A stretch of DNA of 64,000 bases from Nocardia pseudovaccinii NBRC 100343 (lineage in GTDB: Bacteria > Actinomycetota > Actinomycetes > Mycobacteriales > Mycobacteriaceae), in the NCBI RefSeq assembly GCF_001613225.1, contig NZ_BDBY01000043.1, positions 1 to 64,000 of the forward strand, given 5' to 3'. The notes under the pieces were generated by a model. It saw only the letters and a program-made list of their open reading frames with translations. It did no database searches and was not told where the DNA came from. Shown here one piece after another: positions 55,701 through 58,700 of the stretch (position 1 is the stretch's first letter; each line of letters begins with the position of its first letter). Made by a program: the position numbers and the translations under genes.

Positions 55701-58700
55701 GACTCGATACCAGGGCCGTGAAAGAGGCGATCGTCAAAGACATCACCGCGAATCGGGACTATTATTTGGCGCACATTACGAATTCCGAACTCGACGACCG
55801 GCGGAGCAGCTCGACAGAACTCCCATCCTCGGAATTCGTGGCGTGGAGAAGTGGTGAGCAAAGTAAACTGCTGGACGCCGAGAAGGAGGCGTTGTCACAA
55901 CCGGATGGTTCCGGAAGTGCAGGCAGCCGGGGTCGCGATGACGTAGAATTCGCACTGTTCGCAGCCGCCAGAACCCATCGCCTGAACTTCGTCTTCTCGA
56001 GATCTGGCGGGCCTCGTGTCGATATGACGAATAAACCGGAGCTGCCGAAGTTCTTCCTGCGGCACACGGATGACGTCGGCTATCAGGTCGGCATCACCGC
56101 AACCGGCCACTTCGCCACAGTCGTCGAACCGGAACTCGTCCACCGATCCCAGGACGACGCGACGGCCGTACCGACCGAGCAGATCCCCGGCCCCCTCACC
56201 AAGATGCTCGCCGGCGGTCCGGAACCACTGCTGGAGGGCGCCGCCCTGCGGAAGCCATACATTCCGGAACAGCGGCCGGTGTCGCCGAGAGCGCCGAAGC
56301 CCGAGGTGGTATCCAAGATCAACAGAAGGCGGCGGAGGACGAATTGGATACGGAGCCGGAGAGTTCCGGGAGATAAGCGCAGGGGTCGGAACCTCAGCTC
56401 GGAGCATCTGTTTCGGGACGAACTTCGCTATACGACGCCGACCCACTACATGGACGACGTGGAGCGCGAAGCCCATCGGCTCTTCGTCGACGAGGTCGGC
56501 CGGCTCCGCCATGCGCGTGACGGCACGCTGTTCCAAGCCGAGCGGGACGAGAATAATCTCGGCGAAGTTGAACATATTTTCGTGATGGACGAGTTCGGCA
56601 ACCTGTATGTCGCCAAGAAGATCCGGGGTCTGATCCAGCATTCTTCCTTCCTCGGCGGCCGGACCATCACCGCCGCGGGTTTGATCTCCGCGCAGGATGG
56701 AATCGTCACCAGGATCGTCGACCACAGCGGGCACTATCGGCCCGCCACACAGACGAACGACTATGCCCTCGCTTTCCTCGAGACACAGGGCCTGCGGTTC
56801 TCCGAAGATTTCCAGCGGGTATACCTGAACCGGTACGACCAGTTCGAAATGCGCGACTCGGAAACACGCGCGCGGACTCGAAGTGCCGCCTTCGACCGGG
56901 CCAGGCGCATTCTCGACAGCGGGCCGACTTCTACCGCACCTTTCGTGATCTACCGGACCGATACGTCGCACACGGACCTCACGTGGAGCCGTTTCCCGCC
57001 AGGGACCACAATCAGTTTCCAGGACGCGCTGTTCGACACCACGGCCACCGTCACCAGCGACCGCAGCTTACGAGTGGTGGCCCGCCGTATCGACGGATCG
57101 CAGCCTGACCGGGAACACGAATTCGATGCCGAAACGCTGCGGGACCTGGTTCTCCGGCTGGGCGTGGACACCGTTCGGGTCGAGCGGCCCGAAGTCCCCA
57201 CCTACGCGGAGCTGCGGCGGCAACGGGAGCAAGCCGAATATGCCGTCGGCAGCTCGACCTCGATGCCGACCACCGACGGTCCTGGGTTCGCCGCCATCGC
57301 CCGAATCCTGAACACGCTGAACGTCTCCGAAGTCGAGGATGTACACAGGCATATCGTGGATCACCTCCACGAGCAGACGACCATCGAACGCGAACGGCGC
57401 GAGGAGGTCGACGAGAGCCGCGCGGCCGGGGAGATCCATGACGCGGAATGGCAGAAAGAACAGCAGCAGCGAGAGGATTTCGACCGCCGCCGGGCGCGCG
57501 CAGCTTGGGCCATGGCCGACCCTGTCGGGGACGAAGTGCTGCGGGTGGTCTCGGCCGTCTACGAGGTGAACTTCGTCATTGCGCACCCCGACGGCCGACC
57601 GCACGAGATCGTCGGAGCCCCGGGATATTCGACGGTACTTCTGCATCGCACCGCCGACGGTCACTACAAGATCAGCGTCGGCGCCACAGGCGACCCCGTA
57701 ACGGTGTGGCCGCCACAGCGGGTATGGGATGCGCTCTCCGCGCGGGGCGGCCGAGTACCCGTGGACCGGATCCCGGTGCCGTTGCATCGTGCGCTGGTGG
57801 CCCCGGAGATGCCGCTACTCGCCGCAGCGGTGCCGGACAAGATCTCCACGCCGGACCGCGCCCGCCCCGTCCACTACATGGACGCCAGGGAACTCGAGTC
57901 GCATCGGTTGTTCCTGGGGGACGACGGCAGGCTGTACCGAGCCTCCGACGGCATGCTGTTCGACACCACAGAGGTCGAGGGCCTGCCGGGCGACCACCGC
58001 TTGGTGCTTTTCGTGATGGACGAGTTCGGCAACCTCTATTCCGCCGCCACCGAGCCGAGCGGCCGAATCCAGCACGCGTCTTTCCTCGGGGAGCGGACCG
58101 CAACCGCCTTCGGCGAACTCGAGGTCATCGACGGGCAACTCTCACAATGGGTAGATGCCGACAACCAAGGTTCGCGGCACCCGAAGCTCAATGACTACGC
58201 GCTGGATTGGCTACGCCGCCTTGGCCTTTCGCTGCACGAGCACTTCGAACGCCTCGATAACGAGGGATTCCGGCGCGATCGGGCCGGCGAGTTGCAACGC
58301 CAGCGGACCGAGATCACGTACCGGCAGGTCCTCGCGGACGCCACGGAAAAGGCGCTGCACCACATCGAGAACACGCTCGGCCACCGGGACCCCGCGACGC
58401 GGGAGGTCGTACAGGCCGCCCGCGAACAGTTCTTCCAGGAGCAGTTCCAACTCGGCCAATGGCGTACCCAGCTGCACGGCGGAAGAATCTCGAAGACGCA
58501 GCGGGACAAGATATTTGCCCACCCCGAACCGACCGGTCCCGGCGATCGCATCAGGCCGCCGCCGCAGTCCGATACCCTGCACGCTGCCGGAACCTCGCGC
58601 GCCGACCGGGCGGCCTGGTGGGAAGAGCACGGCCGTGCGTGGTGGCAGGCCCTGCATTTCGCGGATCTGGCACCGGAGTACCAGGCGTGCCTACTCGAAG

